Assembly (NCBI GenBank): GCA_037443565.1
Contig: JBBIOB010000004.1
Location: 1-64,000 of the forward strand
DNA length: 64,000 nucleotides
Direction of reading: 5' to 3'
Origin: Fervidifonticultor_A sp037443565
GTDB taxonomy: Bacteria; Sysuimicrobiota; Sysuimicrobiia; Sysuimicrobiales; Humicultoraceae
Made by a program: the position numbers and the translations under genes. Of this stretch, positions 8,673 through 17,358 are shown in pieces; position 1 is the first letter of the stretch, and every line of letters begins with the position of its first letter. A model generated the notes under the pieces. It did not search any database. It was not told the origin of the DNA and worked only from the letters and a program-made list of their open reading frames with translations.

Positions 8673-8698
8673 GTGCCAACGCGATGCCGCCGGTCCAC

Positions 8699-8737
8699 AA
8701 AAAGCAGGGGAACGGCGGAGTCTTCCGCCGTTCCCCT
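8699..8737 (-). terminator. Rho-independent terminator for the minus-strand small gene
   Basis: A perfect 14-bp stem (AGGGGAACGGCGGA with its complement, 4-nt loop) is followed, reading on the minus strand, by five consecutive T at 8703-8699. It lies just after the stop of the small minus-strand open frame at 8756. On the plus strand no T run follows, so it does not efficiently end the methyltransferase transcript. Confidence 0.85.
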
Positions 8738-8755
8738 GGGGCAAGCGCAGGGCGG

Positions 8756-8896
8756 CTACTTGCCCTTCTTCTTAGCGGCCTTCTTCGCCTTCTTCGCCAC
8801 CGTCCTCGCCTCCTTCTCCTGGAAGATGGACGGCAGGAGCGTGCCGTCGCATACCCGTTCGATACCATATCTGGGTTTTCCTTCTTCAGGGGACAC
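8756..8896 (-). CDS. Small basic protein with lysine-rich tail, unknown
   Basis: A short frame of 46 residues from a GTG at 8896; an ATG at 8992 in the same frame would give 78 residues but would overlap the divergent SLH gene. The protein ends in AKKAKKAAKKKGK, like the tails of histone-H1-like or other nucleic-acid-binding small proteins, after the segment CDGTLLPSIFQEKE. Support comes from the strong intrinsic terminator directly downstream and an AT-rich upstream stretch suitable for a promoter. No good ribosome site precedes the GTG. I do not recognise a family. Confidence 0.5.
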   Translation of the reverse strand: MSPEEGKPRYGIERVCDGTLLPSIFQEKEARTVAKKAKKAAKKKGK

Positions 8897-8943
8897 AATT
8901 TCTTGATTTTCTTTCTCCCCGGAGAACAGGTTTGGAGGACGCG

Positions 8944-10959
8944 TTGAGCGCTGCCGGAATCCGGACGAGCGGCCGCGGGCGCCCACTGCCACTTACCTTG
9001 GTGGCGGCCGCAGCCCTTGTCGCCTCCTTGGTCGCGACGGGTCTGTCGGCCGCCGCCCAGTCGCGGCCGACCGATACATCCGGCCACTGGGCCGAAGGCC
9101 GGATCGCGCAGCTCATCGCGCGCGGAATCATCGGGACGGCAGGCGACGGCCTGTTCCGTCCCAATGAAGGCGTTACGCGCGGCCAGTTCGTCGCGTGGCT
9201 GGTGGCCGCGCGCGGATTGCCGGCCGTGCGCGCTGAGCCGCCATTCGGCGATGTGCCGCCGACGCACGCGATGGCAGGCGCCATCACGGCTGCGGTCGCA
9301 TACGGCATCCTCCCGACCGGAGGGGCCTTTCGCCCCGACGCGCCGCTTGTGCGCGGTGACGCGTTCGTCTGGCTGGTGCGGACGCTCGGCTACACGTTCG
9401 AGGCATCGTACATGACCAACGCGGCGCTGCCGTTCCGCGACGTGCGCGGTCTGCCCTCGGTGATGCGCGGCGCGATCTCCGTCGTCGCGCTGACGGTTCC
9501 GCCGATCCTTCGCGAGCCGGCGGCCGAGCACGTCCGGCCGCATGACGCCATGACGCGCGCCGAGGCCGCGAGCCTGATCTGGGGATACCTCGAGAGCGTC
9601 GAGCGCGGCGTCGCGCTCTCGTTCACCGTGTCGCTCGGCAGCGGGGTCACGCTGGCGCTCGAGAAGCGCGGGGCCCTGCGTGCGCTCCCGGTATGGCGCG
9701 TCCAGGTCGGCGCGTTCCAGGAAGAGGAACGGGCCCGGCGTCTGGCGGAGACGCTGCGGGCGCGGGGACTTCCCGTGGCGATCGACCTGCAGGACGACCT
9801 GTTCAAGGTCCGCGCCGGCAACTTCGCCACGCGCGAAGAGGCCGAGCTGCTGCGGGCGCAGGTGGCGGCCGACGGCCTGCCCGCGTGGACGATCCTGACC
9901 GTGCTCGACTACGAGTCCCTGGCCGGACCGTTCTGGACGGGCGCGGTGATCGTCGAACCGGCGGGCGGCGCGCGCCTGCGACCCGCGATGGCCGCCGGAG
10001 GCGCGATCGGCCGCGGCCGTCCCAGCGAGGCGGCGCGCCGCGCCGGCGCCATCGCCGCGGTCAACGGCGGGTTCTTTTCGTCAGGCGGCGCCCCGGTCGG
10101 CTGCCTGGTCATCGACGGCGAGATCATCAGCGATCCCCGCCCCGGCCGCACCTGCGTCGGGATCACCGACGACGGCCAGCTCCTCTTCGCCATGCCGCGC
10201 CTCGACGCCGTCGCGGCCAATGACGTGGGCCGCGTAAGCATCGGCGGCGTCAACCGCCCCCGTGGGGCGAATGAGATCATCCTCTACAGACGGGCTCATG
10301 GGGTTTCGACGCGCACCAACCCGTTCGGCGTCGAGGTGGTCGTGGCCGATGATACGGTGGTGGCGATCGCCGACGGTCGCGGCAATTCCACCATCCCGCC
10401 GGGAGGCTATGTCCTCTCCGGACACGGCCGCGGACGCGCCGCGCTGCTCGAGGCGTTCCGGCCGGGCGACCGCGTCGCGCTCCGCGCGCGCCTGATGCCG
10501 GGCGATGATCCGCGCTGGGAGCAGGTCCGGCATGTGATCGGCGGCGGGCCGCGGCTGCTGGCCGACGGCCAGTACGTGGGAGGCGAAGGATTCCGGGCGT
10601 CGCTGGCTGACCGCCGACACCCGCGGACCGCGATCGGCCGCCTGGCCGACGGCCGCATCGTGCTGGTCGTTGTCGGCGGACGGCAGCCCTACCACAGCCT
10701 GGGCATGTCGCTGGTCGAGCTCGCGCTGATGCTGCGACAGTGGGGCGTCACCGACGCCCTCAATCTGGATGGCGGCGGCTCCACGACGCTGGTGATCCGG
10801 GGCGTGGTGACCAACCTACCCTCGGACGAGGGCGGGGAACGGCCGGTGAGCGACGTCATCCTGGTGCTGCCGCCCGAAGTGTCCCCGGTGCCCGGTGCGC
10901 CTCCGGTGCCCGGCACGCCTCCGATGCCCGAAGCTCCTCCGCCGCCCGGCGGCGACTGA
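8944..10959 (+). CDS. Surface protein: SLH repeats, SPOR domain and NAGPA-type phosphodiester glycosidase
   Basis: A 671-residue exported protein. The signal peptide spans about residues 1-37. Three SLH-like repeats follow (about 45-210), the first with GHWAEGRIAQLIARGIIG, and would attach the protein to the cell-wall or S-layer polymer. Then comes a SPOR peptidoglycan-binding domain (VWRVQVGAFQEEERARRL, about 245-320). The last large domain (about 330-640) is of the NAGPA/DUF2233 family, with INGGFFSSGG-like and DALNLDGGGSTTLV motifs, which hydrolyses GlcNAc-1-phosphodiester-type links. The tail has PGAPPVPGTPPMPEAPPPPG proline repeats. TTG at 8944 is chosen because GGAGG lies 5 bp upstream; TTG at 8932 is the alternative. 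Confidence 0.88.
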   Translation: MSAAGIRTSGRGRPLPLTLVAAAALVASLVATGLSAAAQSRPTDTSGHWAEGRIAQLIARGIIGTAGDGLFRPNEGVTRGQFVAWLVAARGLPAVRAEPPFGDVPPTHAMAGAITAAVAYGILPTGGAFRPDAPLVRGDAFVWLVRTLGYTFEASYMTNAALPFRDVRGLPSVMRGAISVVALTVPPILREPAAEHVRPHDAMTRAEAASLIWGYLESVERGVALSFTVSLGSGVTLALEKRGALRALPVWRVQVGAFQEEERARRLAETLRARGLPVAIDLQDDLFKVRAGNFATREEAELLRAQVAADGLPAWTILTVLDYESLAGPFWTGAVIVEPAGGARLRPAMAAGGAIGRGRPSEAARRAGAIAAVNGGFFSSGGAPVGCLVIDGEIISDPRPGRTCVGITDDGQLLFAMPRLDAVAANDVGRVSIGGVNRPRGANEIILYRRAHGVSTRTNPFGVEVVVADDTVVAIADGRGNSTIPPGGYVLSGHGRGRAALLEAFRPGDRVALRARLMPGDDPRWEQVRHVIGGGPRLLADGQYVGGEGFRASLADRRHPRTAIGRLADGRIVLVVVGGRQPYHSLGMSLVELALMLRQWGVTDALNLDGGGSTTLVIRGVVTNLPSDEGGERPVSDVILVLPPEVSPVPGAPPVPGTPPMPEAPPPPGGD

Positions 10960-10973
10960 CGCCCGCTGGCGCC

Positions 10974-11383
10974 GTGCCGGAGCTCCCCGATGTCGTGGTT
11001 TCGCGCTCGACGGCGACCTGTTCATCGTCATCCACCTGATGATCGCCGGCCGGTTGCGCCTGCGGTCCGCCGTCGCACGGGTGAACCGGCACGTGCTGGC
11101 GACGTTTCGGTTCGGCCGCGAGGTCGTCTGGCTCACCGAGGCGAGCCCCCGACAGCGCGCGGCGCTCGATGTCGTCGCCGGGGAGGCGGCGCTGGCGACG
11201 ATGGACCCTGGCGGCCTGGACGTGCTCCAGGCCGACGTCACGTCGTTCGCCGCCGCCCTGCGCCACGAACGGCGCACGCTCAAGCGGGCGTTGACGGATC
11301 CGCGCCTGTTCGACGGGATCGGCGGGCGGGATGATGATCGCACGAAGAGGGCCCCGGTCCGCCGCGCCAGAAGAAGACACTGA
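10974..11383 (+). pseudogene. Degraded formamidopyrimidine-DNA glycosylase (Fpg/Nei family)
   Basis: A GTG at 10974 starts VPELPDVV, the N-terminus carrying the catalytic proline of Fpg/Nei glycosylases. After a shift of reading frame near 11000 the sequence resumes as FALDGDLFIVIHLMIAGRL and continues through LTEASPRQRAALDVV and LKRALTDPRLFDGIG. About 50 residues between these parts are missing. Homology stops near 11327, before the helix-two-turn-helix partner residues and the zinc finger. The gene therefore has an internal deletion, a frameshift and a 3' truncation and cannot make an active enzyme. It adjoins a transposase remnant. Confidence 0.8.
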
Positions 11384-11427
11384 AGGCCCCAGCACTCTCT
11401 GCTATTCGGTCGCGAAGGAGCGTGATC

Positions 11428-11508
11428 ATGGGCAAAGCGCAGCAGAGACCCACATTCCGTAGGTCTGCGGGGTGGAGTGTAGCGATTTATCGGAGGGGTT
11501 ATCGGTAA
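11428..11508 (+). CDS. Very short open frame, possibly the 5' stub of a disrupted gene
   Basis: An ATG at 11428 has an excellent AAGGAG ribosome site seven bases upstream, but the frame closes after 26 codons. The peptide is basic. It runs into the transposase remnant on the opposite strand. The likely reading is that an insertion or deletion cut off a gene shortly after its start; a genuine small protein is possible but unsupported. Confidence 0.25.
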   Translation: MGKAQQRPTFRRSAGWSVAIYRRGYR

Positions 11509-11777
11509 GCCTCCGCGGGCACGCTCAGGAGTTCGAGGAGCGTGCGTTGGAGTGGTGACAGCTCGATCGGAAACGCGATACTCTCCCCCTTGTGCTCGAC
11601 CTCGAACCACCGCACGTCCCGAAAGGCCTCCAGGATACGGGGGCACGTCGGGGTGGCCGTAGGCCGGGCTTCCGGCAGGAGGGGGAGCGTCTTGATCCCC
11701 CGCCGGCGCATGCCGGTGCGGACCTGACGCTCGATCAGGCTGGCGACGGCCAGCGCGATGAAGTAGGCGTGGATCAA
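11499..11777 (-). mobile_element. C-terminal remnant of an IS1634-like (IS4-type) transposase
   Basis: The 92 codons from 11777 read like the final part of IS1634-family transposases: IALAVASLIERQVR, then GIKTLPLLPEARPTATPT, and the closing FPIELSPLQRTLLELLSVP. The catalytic DDE residues and the whole N-terminal two thirds are absent, and upstream sequence on the same strand does not continue the match. I saw no terminal inverted repeats or target duplication. It is a dead fragment lying between the broken glycosylase and the D-aminoacylase. Confidence 0.7.
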
Positions 11778-11860
11778 GCCCGCCGCCCTTGCAAGCGGGC
11801 TCTTGCAGCCATGCCGACGCAGCTCCTCGAAGCGACGCCATCGCTTCGGAGGAAGATCCC

Positions 11861-13465
11861 ATGTTCGACCTGATGATTCAGAACGCGCGCATCGTCGACG
11901 GTACCGGCAATCCGTGGTTTCCGGGGGATATCGGCGTTGAGGGTGACCGCATCGCCCGGCTGGGTGACCTCGCGGGGGCGCAGGCGCGGCGCACCATCGA
12001 CGCCACCGGGCTCGTCGCCGCGCCGGGGTTCATCGACCTACACACGCACGCGGACTTCACGCTCCCGGTCTACCCCCGCGCGGACGCGATGGTGCGCCAG
12101 GGCGTGACCACCCAACTCGTGGGCAACTGCGGATTCTCGCCGTTCCCCGTGGCGCCCGACCGCCTCGACCTGCTGCGCGCCTACGCGGCCTTCGTTGACG
12201 GCGGGTTGACATGGGACTGGCGCGACGCCGCCGGGTATGCCGCGCACCTGGAGGGCCTGCCGCTGGCCTGCAACGTCGCCCTGCAAGTGGGCCACGGCGC
12301 GGTGCGCGTGGCGGTCATGGGTTTCGAGGACCGTTCACCGACCGAGGCCGAGATGGCGTCGATGCAGCGCCTCGTCGCAGAGGCGCTGGAGCAGGGCGCG
12401 TTCGCGCTCTCGTCAGGCCTGATCTACGTGCCGGGGTGCTACGCGACCACCGAGGAACTGATCGCGCTCGCCGGCGTGGCCCGCCGGTACGGCGCCTTCT
12501 ACTCCAGCCACATCCGCGGTGAGGGCGACTCGCTTTGCGAGGCCGTTGACGAAGCGCTGACCGTGGGACGCCGCGCCGGCGTGCCGGTCCAGTTGAGCCA
12601 CCACAAGGCGATGGGCCGCCGCAACTGGGGGCTCGTGGAGACGACCCTCGACACGATCGACCGAGCCCGCGCCGGCGGGCTCGATGTGCTCGCCGACCAG
12701 TATCCGTACACCGCGGGCAGCACCACCCTGGCGGCGATCATGCCGCAGTGGGCAATGGAAGGCGGCGTCGAGGGCATGCTCCGGCGCCTGGCCGATCCCA
12801 GGGCGCGGGCCCAGATTCGGGCCGAGATCGCCGGGACTGCGCCCGCGGCACGGTCGTTGAACCGCGAGTTCGATCCCGCGGGCATCATGATCAGCGCCGT
12901 TCCCGATGGGCCGCACAAGCCTTTCGAAGGGATGATGCTGGCCGACATCGCGGCGGCGCGCGGCGAGGATCCGATCGACACGGCGCTCCACCTGCTCGAG
13001 CGTGAGCGCGCCAGGGTCCAGATGGTCGTGTTCGCGATGGCCGAGGACGACGTCCGACGCGTCATGCGGCATCCGGCGGTGGCGATCGCCAGCGACGGCT
13101 GGACGCTGAGTCCCCACGCCGGCGGCAAACCGCATCCTCGCAGCTACGGCACCTACGCGCGCGTACTCGGCCGGTACGTGCGAGAGCACGGTGTGCTGAG
13201 TATGGAGGAGGCCATACGGAAGATGACCTCGCTGCCGGCGCAGCGCCTCGGCCGCTATGACCTCGGCCTGATCCGCCCAGGATGCGCGGCCGACCTCGTG
13301 GTCTTCGATCCCGCCCGCGTGGTCGACCGGGCCACGTTCGAGGATCCCCACCGGTTCTGCGAGGGCGTCCTGCACGTGACCGTCAACGGGCGCATCGTGA
13401 TCGATGACGGCCGGGATACCGGCGCAGCCGCCGGCCGGGTCCTGCGGCGCGGGGATCGGTCTTAG
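11861..13465 (+). CDS. N-acyl-D-amino-acid deacylase (D-aminoacylase family amidohydrolase)
   Basis: A 534-residue amidohydrolase that would release D-amino acids from N-acyl forms, or act on a related amide. The HxH metal motif is in GFIDLHTHADF (about residues 55-65). NCGFSPFP (about 93), SSGLIYVPGCYA (about 188), QLSHHKAMG (about 247) and IASDGWTLSPHAGGKPHPRS (about 410) are hallmark blocks of the D-aminoacylase group. ATG 11861 is preferred because CGGAGGA lies seven bases upstream. It converges with mocA, with the two stops overlapping. The substrate range is uncertain. Confidence 0.9.
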   Translation: MFDLMIQNARIVDGTGNPWFPGDIGVEGDRIARLGDLAGAQARRTIDATGLVAAPGFIDLHTHADFTLPVYPRADAMVRQGVTTQLVGNCGFSPFPVAPDRLDLLRAYAAFVDGGLTWDWRDAAGYAAHLEGLPLACNVALQVGHGAVRVAVMGFEDRSPTEAEMASMQRLVAEALEQGAFALSSGLIYVPGCYATTEELIALAGVARRYGAFYSSHIRGEGDSLCEAVDEALTVGRRAGVPVQLSHHKAMGRRNWGLVETTLDTIDRARAGGLDVLADQYPYTAGSTTLAAIMPQWAMEGGVEGMLRRLADPRARAQIRAEIAGTAPAARSLNREFDPAGIMISAVPDGPHKPFEGMMLADIAAARGEDPIDTALHLLERERARVQMVVFAMAEDDVRRVMRHPAVAIASDGWTLSPHAGGKPHPRSYGTYARVLGRYVREHGVLSMEEAIRKMTSLPAQRLGRYDLGLIRPGCAADLVVFDPARVVDRATFEDPHRFCEGVLHVTVNGRIVIDDGRDTGAAAGRVLRRGDRS

Positions 13466-14061
13466 GCGAACATCGCGATGTCGTCCGCGGTGTCGATGTC
13501 GGCGCCTCTGTCTCCGGTCAGCGGCACCTCGACGCGCTCGGACGCGTGCGCCTCGATGACGCTGCGGGCGCCCCGGTCGCCGCTCAACGCGAGCAACTCC
13601 GGGAACAGGGCGCGGCCGAAGTAGACCGGCGGCCCGAGCGTGCCGGCATAGGCTGAGGCCGCGACGGGACGGTGGCCCGCCTGGGCGGCCGCGATCACGG
13701 CGTCGATGGCCTCAGGCGTCACCAGCGGCTGATCCGCCAGCAGGATCACGACGCCGGCCGCCTCCGGCGAGACCGCCTGCACGCCCGTCCGGATCGAGGA
13801 CCCCATCCCTTCCAACGAATCGGGATTGAGCACGATCCGGACATCAAGGCTGTTGAGCAGCGGCCGGTAGACATCGGCGTGAGTCCCGAGGACGACGATC
13901 ACCTCGTGGCACCTCGATCCCAGCGCGGCCTTCGCGACGCGGCGGATCATGGGCTCGCCGCGCACCGGGATCGCCAGCTTGGGCCGTCCCATGCGCGTGC
14001 TGCCGCCGGCGGCCAGGACGAGCGCAGAGATCAGCGGGCCGGACGGCGCGGACCCGGTCAC
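13462..14061 (-). CDS. mocA: Molybdenum cofactor cytidylyltransferase-like nucleotidyltransferase
   Basis: A 199-residue MobA-like nucleotidyltransferase. VLAAGGSTRMGRPKL (about residues 14-28) is the nucleotide-binding signature; LLADQPLV (about 107) supplies the metal-binding aspartate. It would attach CMP to molybdopterin for enzymes of the xanthine oxidase family. Its ATG overlaps the stop of xdhC (ATGA), placing it last in the Cox-type maturation operon, consistent with that role. Confidence 0.87.
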   Translation of the reverse strand: MTGSAPSGPLISALVLAAGGSTRMGRPKLAIPVRGEPMIRRVAKAALGSRCHEVIVVLGTHADVYRPLLNSLDVRIVLNPDSLEGMGSSIRTGVQAVSPEAAGVVILLADQPLVTPEAIDAVIAAAQAGHRPVAASAYAGTLGPPVYFGRALFPELLALSGDRGARSVIEAHASERVEVPLTGDRGADIDTADDIAMFA

Positions 14062-15167
14062 GCGTGGATCGGTCCGCGACGGGCGCGGAGGAAACCGCCT
14101 TCACGGCCGCGCGCGACCGCCAGGATTTCGGCGAGCGCGGCGAGCGCGATCTCGTCGGGTGTCTCGCTGCCGACATCGAGGCCCACCGGACCGTAGATCT
14201 GCGCGCGGCGCGCAGGTGAGATCTCAACCCCTGCCGCCTCGATCTCGCGGATGATCTTCTCGGTGCGGGCGCGCGGACCGAGCATCCCCAGGTAGCCCGC
14301 GGCGGTTGGCAGGAACGAGCGCAGGAGGTCGCGGTCGTGAGTGTAGTTGTGGGTCATGACGAGCACGTAGGTGTGTTCGTCGGTCGGTACCACGCGGCCC
14401 GCGTCAGGGAACTCGGTCCGCACAAAGCCGGAGGCACCGGGGAAGCGCTCGTGCGTGAGGAAGGCCTCGCGCCGGTCGACGACCAGCACGCGCCAACCGA
14501 GCTGTGACGCGAAGCGCACCACGGGGATGGCGTCGTGCCCGGCGCCGCAGACCACCAGCCGGTAGGGCGGGTGCAGCGCCTCGACGAAGACCCGCACCGG
14601 CCCGGCGGCGCTCTCGAGCGTCTCCGTCCGCGAGCGCAGGTCGTGCAGCGCGGTCTCTGCCAGACGCCGGGCTTCGGCATCGAGGCGCGCGTCGCCGAGC
14701 GTGCCCTCGGTGCGGCCGTCGGGCCACACCAGCAGACGACGGCCGGCCGGCCGGCCCGCTGCGCCTTCCACGACGGTGACCACGGCCACCACCCTGTCGT
14801 CGCGTAACGCCGCATCCGCGGCCTTCCACAGCAGGTCGCCGGCGCCGATGGGCTCGACGAACACCTCGATGGCGCCGTTGCATCCCAGTCCCAACCCCCA
14901 CACCGCATCGTCATCTGCCGTGAGGTCGTACATCACGACGCGGGGGGTCCCCTGGTCCATGACCTCGCCGGCCACCACCGCGACGTCCCCTTCCAGGCAG
15001 CCACCGCTGATATTGCCGGTCTGCCGGCCGGCGCGCTCGACGAGCAGCCGCGCGCCCGGCCGGCGATACGTGGACCCGCGGACGCTGATAATGGTGGCCA
15101 GCGCCAGGGACTCTCCGACGGCTGCGGCCGCGTCTGCGGCCTCGCGGATCTCGATCAACTCTCTCAT
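14058..15167 (-). CDS. xdhC: XdhC/CoxI-family molybdenum-hydroxylase maturation factor
   Basis: A 369-residue XdhC-type protein that binds and matures the sulfurated molybdenum cofactor before insertion. The N-terminal XdhC domain shows SVRGSTYRRPGARLLV (about residues 28-43) and the block GNISGGCLEGDV (about 51), including the conserved cysteine. The C-terminal Rossmann part has VVCGAGHDAIPVVRFA (about 205). It overlaps coxE upstream and mocA downstream by ATGA junctions. Confidence 0.92.
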   Translation of the reverse strand: MRELIEIREAADAAAAVGESLALATIISVRGSTYRRPGARLLVERAGRQTGNISGGCLEGDVAVVAGEVMDQGTPRVVMYDLTADDDAVWGLGLGCNGAIEVFVEPIGAGDLLWKAADAALRDDRVVAVVTVVEGAAGRPAGRRLLVWPDGRTEGTLGDARLDAEARRLAETALHDLRSRTETLESAAGPVRVFVEALHPPYRLVVCGAGHDAIPVVRFASQLGWRVLVVDRREAFLTHERFPGASGFVRTEFPDAGRVVPTDEHTYVLVMTHNYTHDRDLLRSFLPTAAGYLGMLGPRARTEKIIREIEAAGVEISPARRAQIYGPVGLDVGSETPDEIALAALAEILAVARGREGGFLRARRGPIHA

Positions 15168-16261
15168 GACAGACGCGCCAGGTACCGTTCGAGCCGGCGC
15201 AGGCTCTCCAGATTGTGGGCGGGCGCGAAGATGTCCACGTAGGGCAGAGCAATCCGCATCCCCTGGCAGATCGGCTCATAGCCGGGACTGGCCAGCAGGG
15301 GGTTGAGCCAGATGACGCGGGCCGCCCGCCGCTGGATCTCGACCATGGCCGCCTCGAGCACGTCGGCCTCGCCGGTGTCCCAGCCGTCGCTGATGATGAT
15401 GACGACGGTCCGGTGATCGAGCGCCGACGCGCCGTGCTCGTCGAGGAACGCGCGGAGGCTGCGGCCGATCTTGGTGCCGCCGGACCAGTCGGGCACGCGG
15501 CGGGCGACCTCGTCGAGCGCGGCGCGCAGGTCGTCGCGGTCGAGCTGGCTGGTGATCCGGTGGAGCCCGGTGCTGAACACGAAGGTCTCGACCCGGCCGA
15601 TCGCGTGCTGCAGCGCGTAGATGAACTGGATAAGGAAGCGGCTGTAAAGGTCCATCGAGCCGCTCACGTCGCACAGCAGCACGACGCGCGTCTTCTGGAT
15701 CTTGCGCACGCGACGGAGGATCTCCAAGATCTCGCCCCCGCGGCGCAGGCTGTGCCGGATCGTCCGGCGCAGGTCGACCAGGTGTCCGCGCCGGGCGTGC
15801 CGGGTGCGCCGCGACAGCCGGGTGGCGACACGGCGGGCAATCGCGATCACGATCGCGGCGATCTCGTCGAGCTCGTCGGCGGCAAACGCGCTGAAGTCCT
15901 TGCGCGTCAGCACCTCGACCGGGCTGTACGCCGGCACCTGGTCGCCGTCTTCGGCCTCGTCGTCGTCAGATCCCCACTCGAGCAGCACGCGCTCCAGCGC
16001 CCCCTCGCCGTCGAGCGGTTGCGCGCCCTCCCCGCCGGACGCGCCGCGATCCTGCTCGGGCGCCGGCGGCCCCCAGTACTCCCAGAACGCGGCATCGAAG
16101 ATCCGCTGGGCGTCTAGCCCCGAGGCCAGCACCGCGCGCAGCGCCAGGTAGGTCTCGCGCCGATCGGCCAGGTCGACGGCGGCCAGCGCCCGCAGCGCGT
16201 CGGCCGCCTCGCGCGGGCCGACCAGCAGCCCCCGGTGCCGCAGCAACCTGCAGAAGCCCAC
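15164..16261 (-). CDS. coxE: CoxE-like VWA-domain protein
   Basis: A protein of about 365 residues with a C-terminal von Willebrand A domain. The MIDAS motif DVSGSMD is near residue 200, and IISDGWDTGEADVLE near 290. In the CO dehydrogenase system CoxE works with the AAA ATPase CoxD to assemble the metal site. The start is uncertain: GTG 16261 is the last usable start that keeps the LLRHRGLLVGPREA segment, but homologous residues seem to extend upstream, so a start inside the end of the ATPase gene (for example GTG near 16355) is possible. The stop overlaps xdhC. Confidence 0.88.
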   Translation of the reverse strand: MGFCRLLRHRGLLVGPREAADALRALAAVDLADRRETYLALRAVLASGLDAQRIFDAAFWEYWGPPAPEQDRGASGGEGAQPLDGEGALERVLLEWGSDDDEAEDGDQVPAYSPVEVLTRKDFSAFAADELDEIAAIVIAIARRVATRLSRRTRHARRGHLVDLRRTIRHSLRRGGEILEILRRVRKIQKTRVVLLCDVSGSMDLYSRFLIQFIYALQHAIGRVETFVFSTGLHRITSQLDRDDLRAALDEVARRVPDWSGGTKIGRSLRAFLDEHGASALDHRTVVIIISDGWDTGEADVLEAAMVEIQRRAARVIWLNPLLASPGYEPICQGMRIALPYVDIFAPAHNLESLRRLERYLARLS

Positions 16262-16296
16262 GACGTGGGCGACCAGGTCGCGGGACCGCCAACGGC

Positions 16297-17247
16297 CTAC
16301 CGCCGTGGCTGGAGCCGGTCGGCGGTTCGGGCGACGACCTCCTGGGTCCACGGCTGCTCTGCTCCCTCCAGCGTCTTCAATCCGTCGAGCATGCTCTCCA
16401 GCCACTGGGTCCTGACGGTGGTGGCATCGTCGTTGTGCTTGAACAGCACCCCCAGCGTCTCCTCGATCGCGTCGCGGTCGAGGTGGTCGCGGTGCAGGGC
16501 CATGAGTGCCGCGCTCCAGTCGAGGGTCTCGGCGACGCCAGGAGTCTTCTCCAACCGCAGGCGCCGGACCATCTGCATGAACGCCGAGATCTGCTCGGCC
16601 AGACGACCGTTGACCCCGGGCACCTTGCGCCGGACGATCTCCAGCTCCTTCTCGAACGACGGGTAGTCGATCCACAGATACAGGCACCGGCGGCGCAGCG
16701 CGTCGCCCAGCTCGCGCGTGCGATTGCTGGTGAGCACGACGTGCGGGATCGCTCGGGCCCGGATCGTGCCGATCTCAGGAATTGAGACCTGGAAGTCCGA
16801 CAGCACCTCGAGCAGGAACGCCTCGAACTCCTCGTCGGCCCGGTCGATCTCGTCGACCAGCAGTACCGGCGCCTTCTGCCGCGTGATCGCATCGAGCAGC
16901 GGCCGCTTCAACAGAAATGCCTCGCTGAAGATCTCAGCTTCCCGCTGCGCGACCGGCCGGTCGCTGCCTTCCAGCAACCGGATGTGCAGCAACTGCTTCT
17001 GGTAGTTCCACTCATAGAGCGCGGTGGTGGCGTCGAGCCCCTCGTAGCACTGCAGGCGGATGAGGTCGGCGCCCTGCGCCCGGGCCATGACTTTGGCGAC
17101 CTCGGTCTTGCCCACCCCGGCGGCACCCTCGATGAGCAACGGCTTGTGCAGGGCGATCGAGAGGTAGACGCTGGTAGCAATCGTGCGGTCGGCGACGTAT
17201 CCCTGCCCGGTGAGCAGGTCCTGGATCCGGCTGATCTCGGGGTGCAT
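16297..17247 (-). CDS. coxD: MoxR/CoxD-type AAA+ ATPase
   Basis: A 316-residue AAA+ ATPase with Walker A GAAGVGKTEVAK (about residues 42-53), Walker B VLLVDEIDRADEEFEAFL (about 129-146), sensor-1 LTSNRTRELGDALRRRC (about 174) and a C-terminal lid. It pairs with the VWA protein downstream, the usual chaperone module for molybdenum hydroxylases or other metalloenzymes. It forms part of the coxG-coxM-coxD-coxE-xdhC-mocA operon. Confidence 0.93.
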   Translation of the reverse strand: MHPEISRIQDLLTGQGYVADRTIATSVYLSIALHKPLLIEGAAGVGKTEVAKVMARAQGADLIRLQCYEGLDATTALYEWNYQKQLLHIRLLEGSDRPVAQREAEIFSEAFLLKRPLLDAITRQKAPVLLVDEIDRADEEFEAFLLEVLSDFQVSIPEIGTIRARAIPHVVLTSNRTRELGDALRRRCLYLWIDYPSFEKELEIVRRKVPGVNGRLAEQISAFMQMVRRLRLEKTPGVAETLDWSAALMALHRDHLDRDAIEETLGVLFKHNDDATTVRTQWLESMLDGLKTLEGAEQPWTQEVVARTADRLQPRR

Positions 17248-17358
17248 TCTGTGCTCCTATGGCATGATGCGACGCCGGCAGCGTCTGAAGCGCGCGAGGG
17301 GACGGTGAGACCATCCCCTCGGACGCAGTTCTATCTTACGCGGGAGGCCAGGCCAAGT

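Noticed and set aside
10860..10959. Proline repeats at the end of the SLH protein as a separate tandem-repeat element
   Set aside because: They are in-frame codon repeats (PGAPPVPGTPPMP) of the protein tail, not an independent DNA element.
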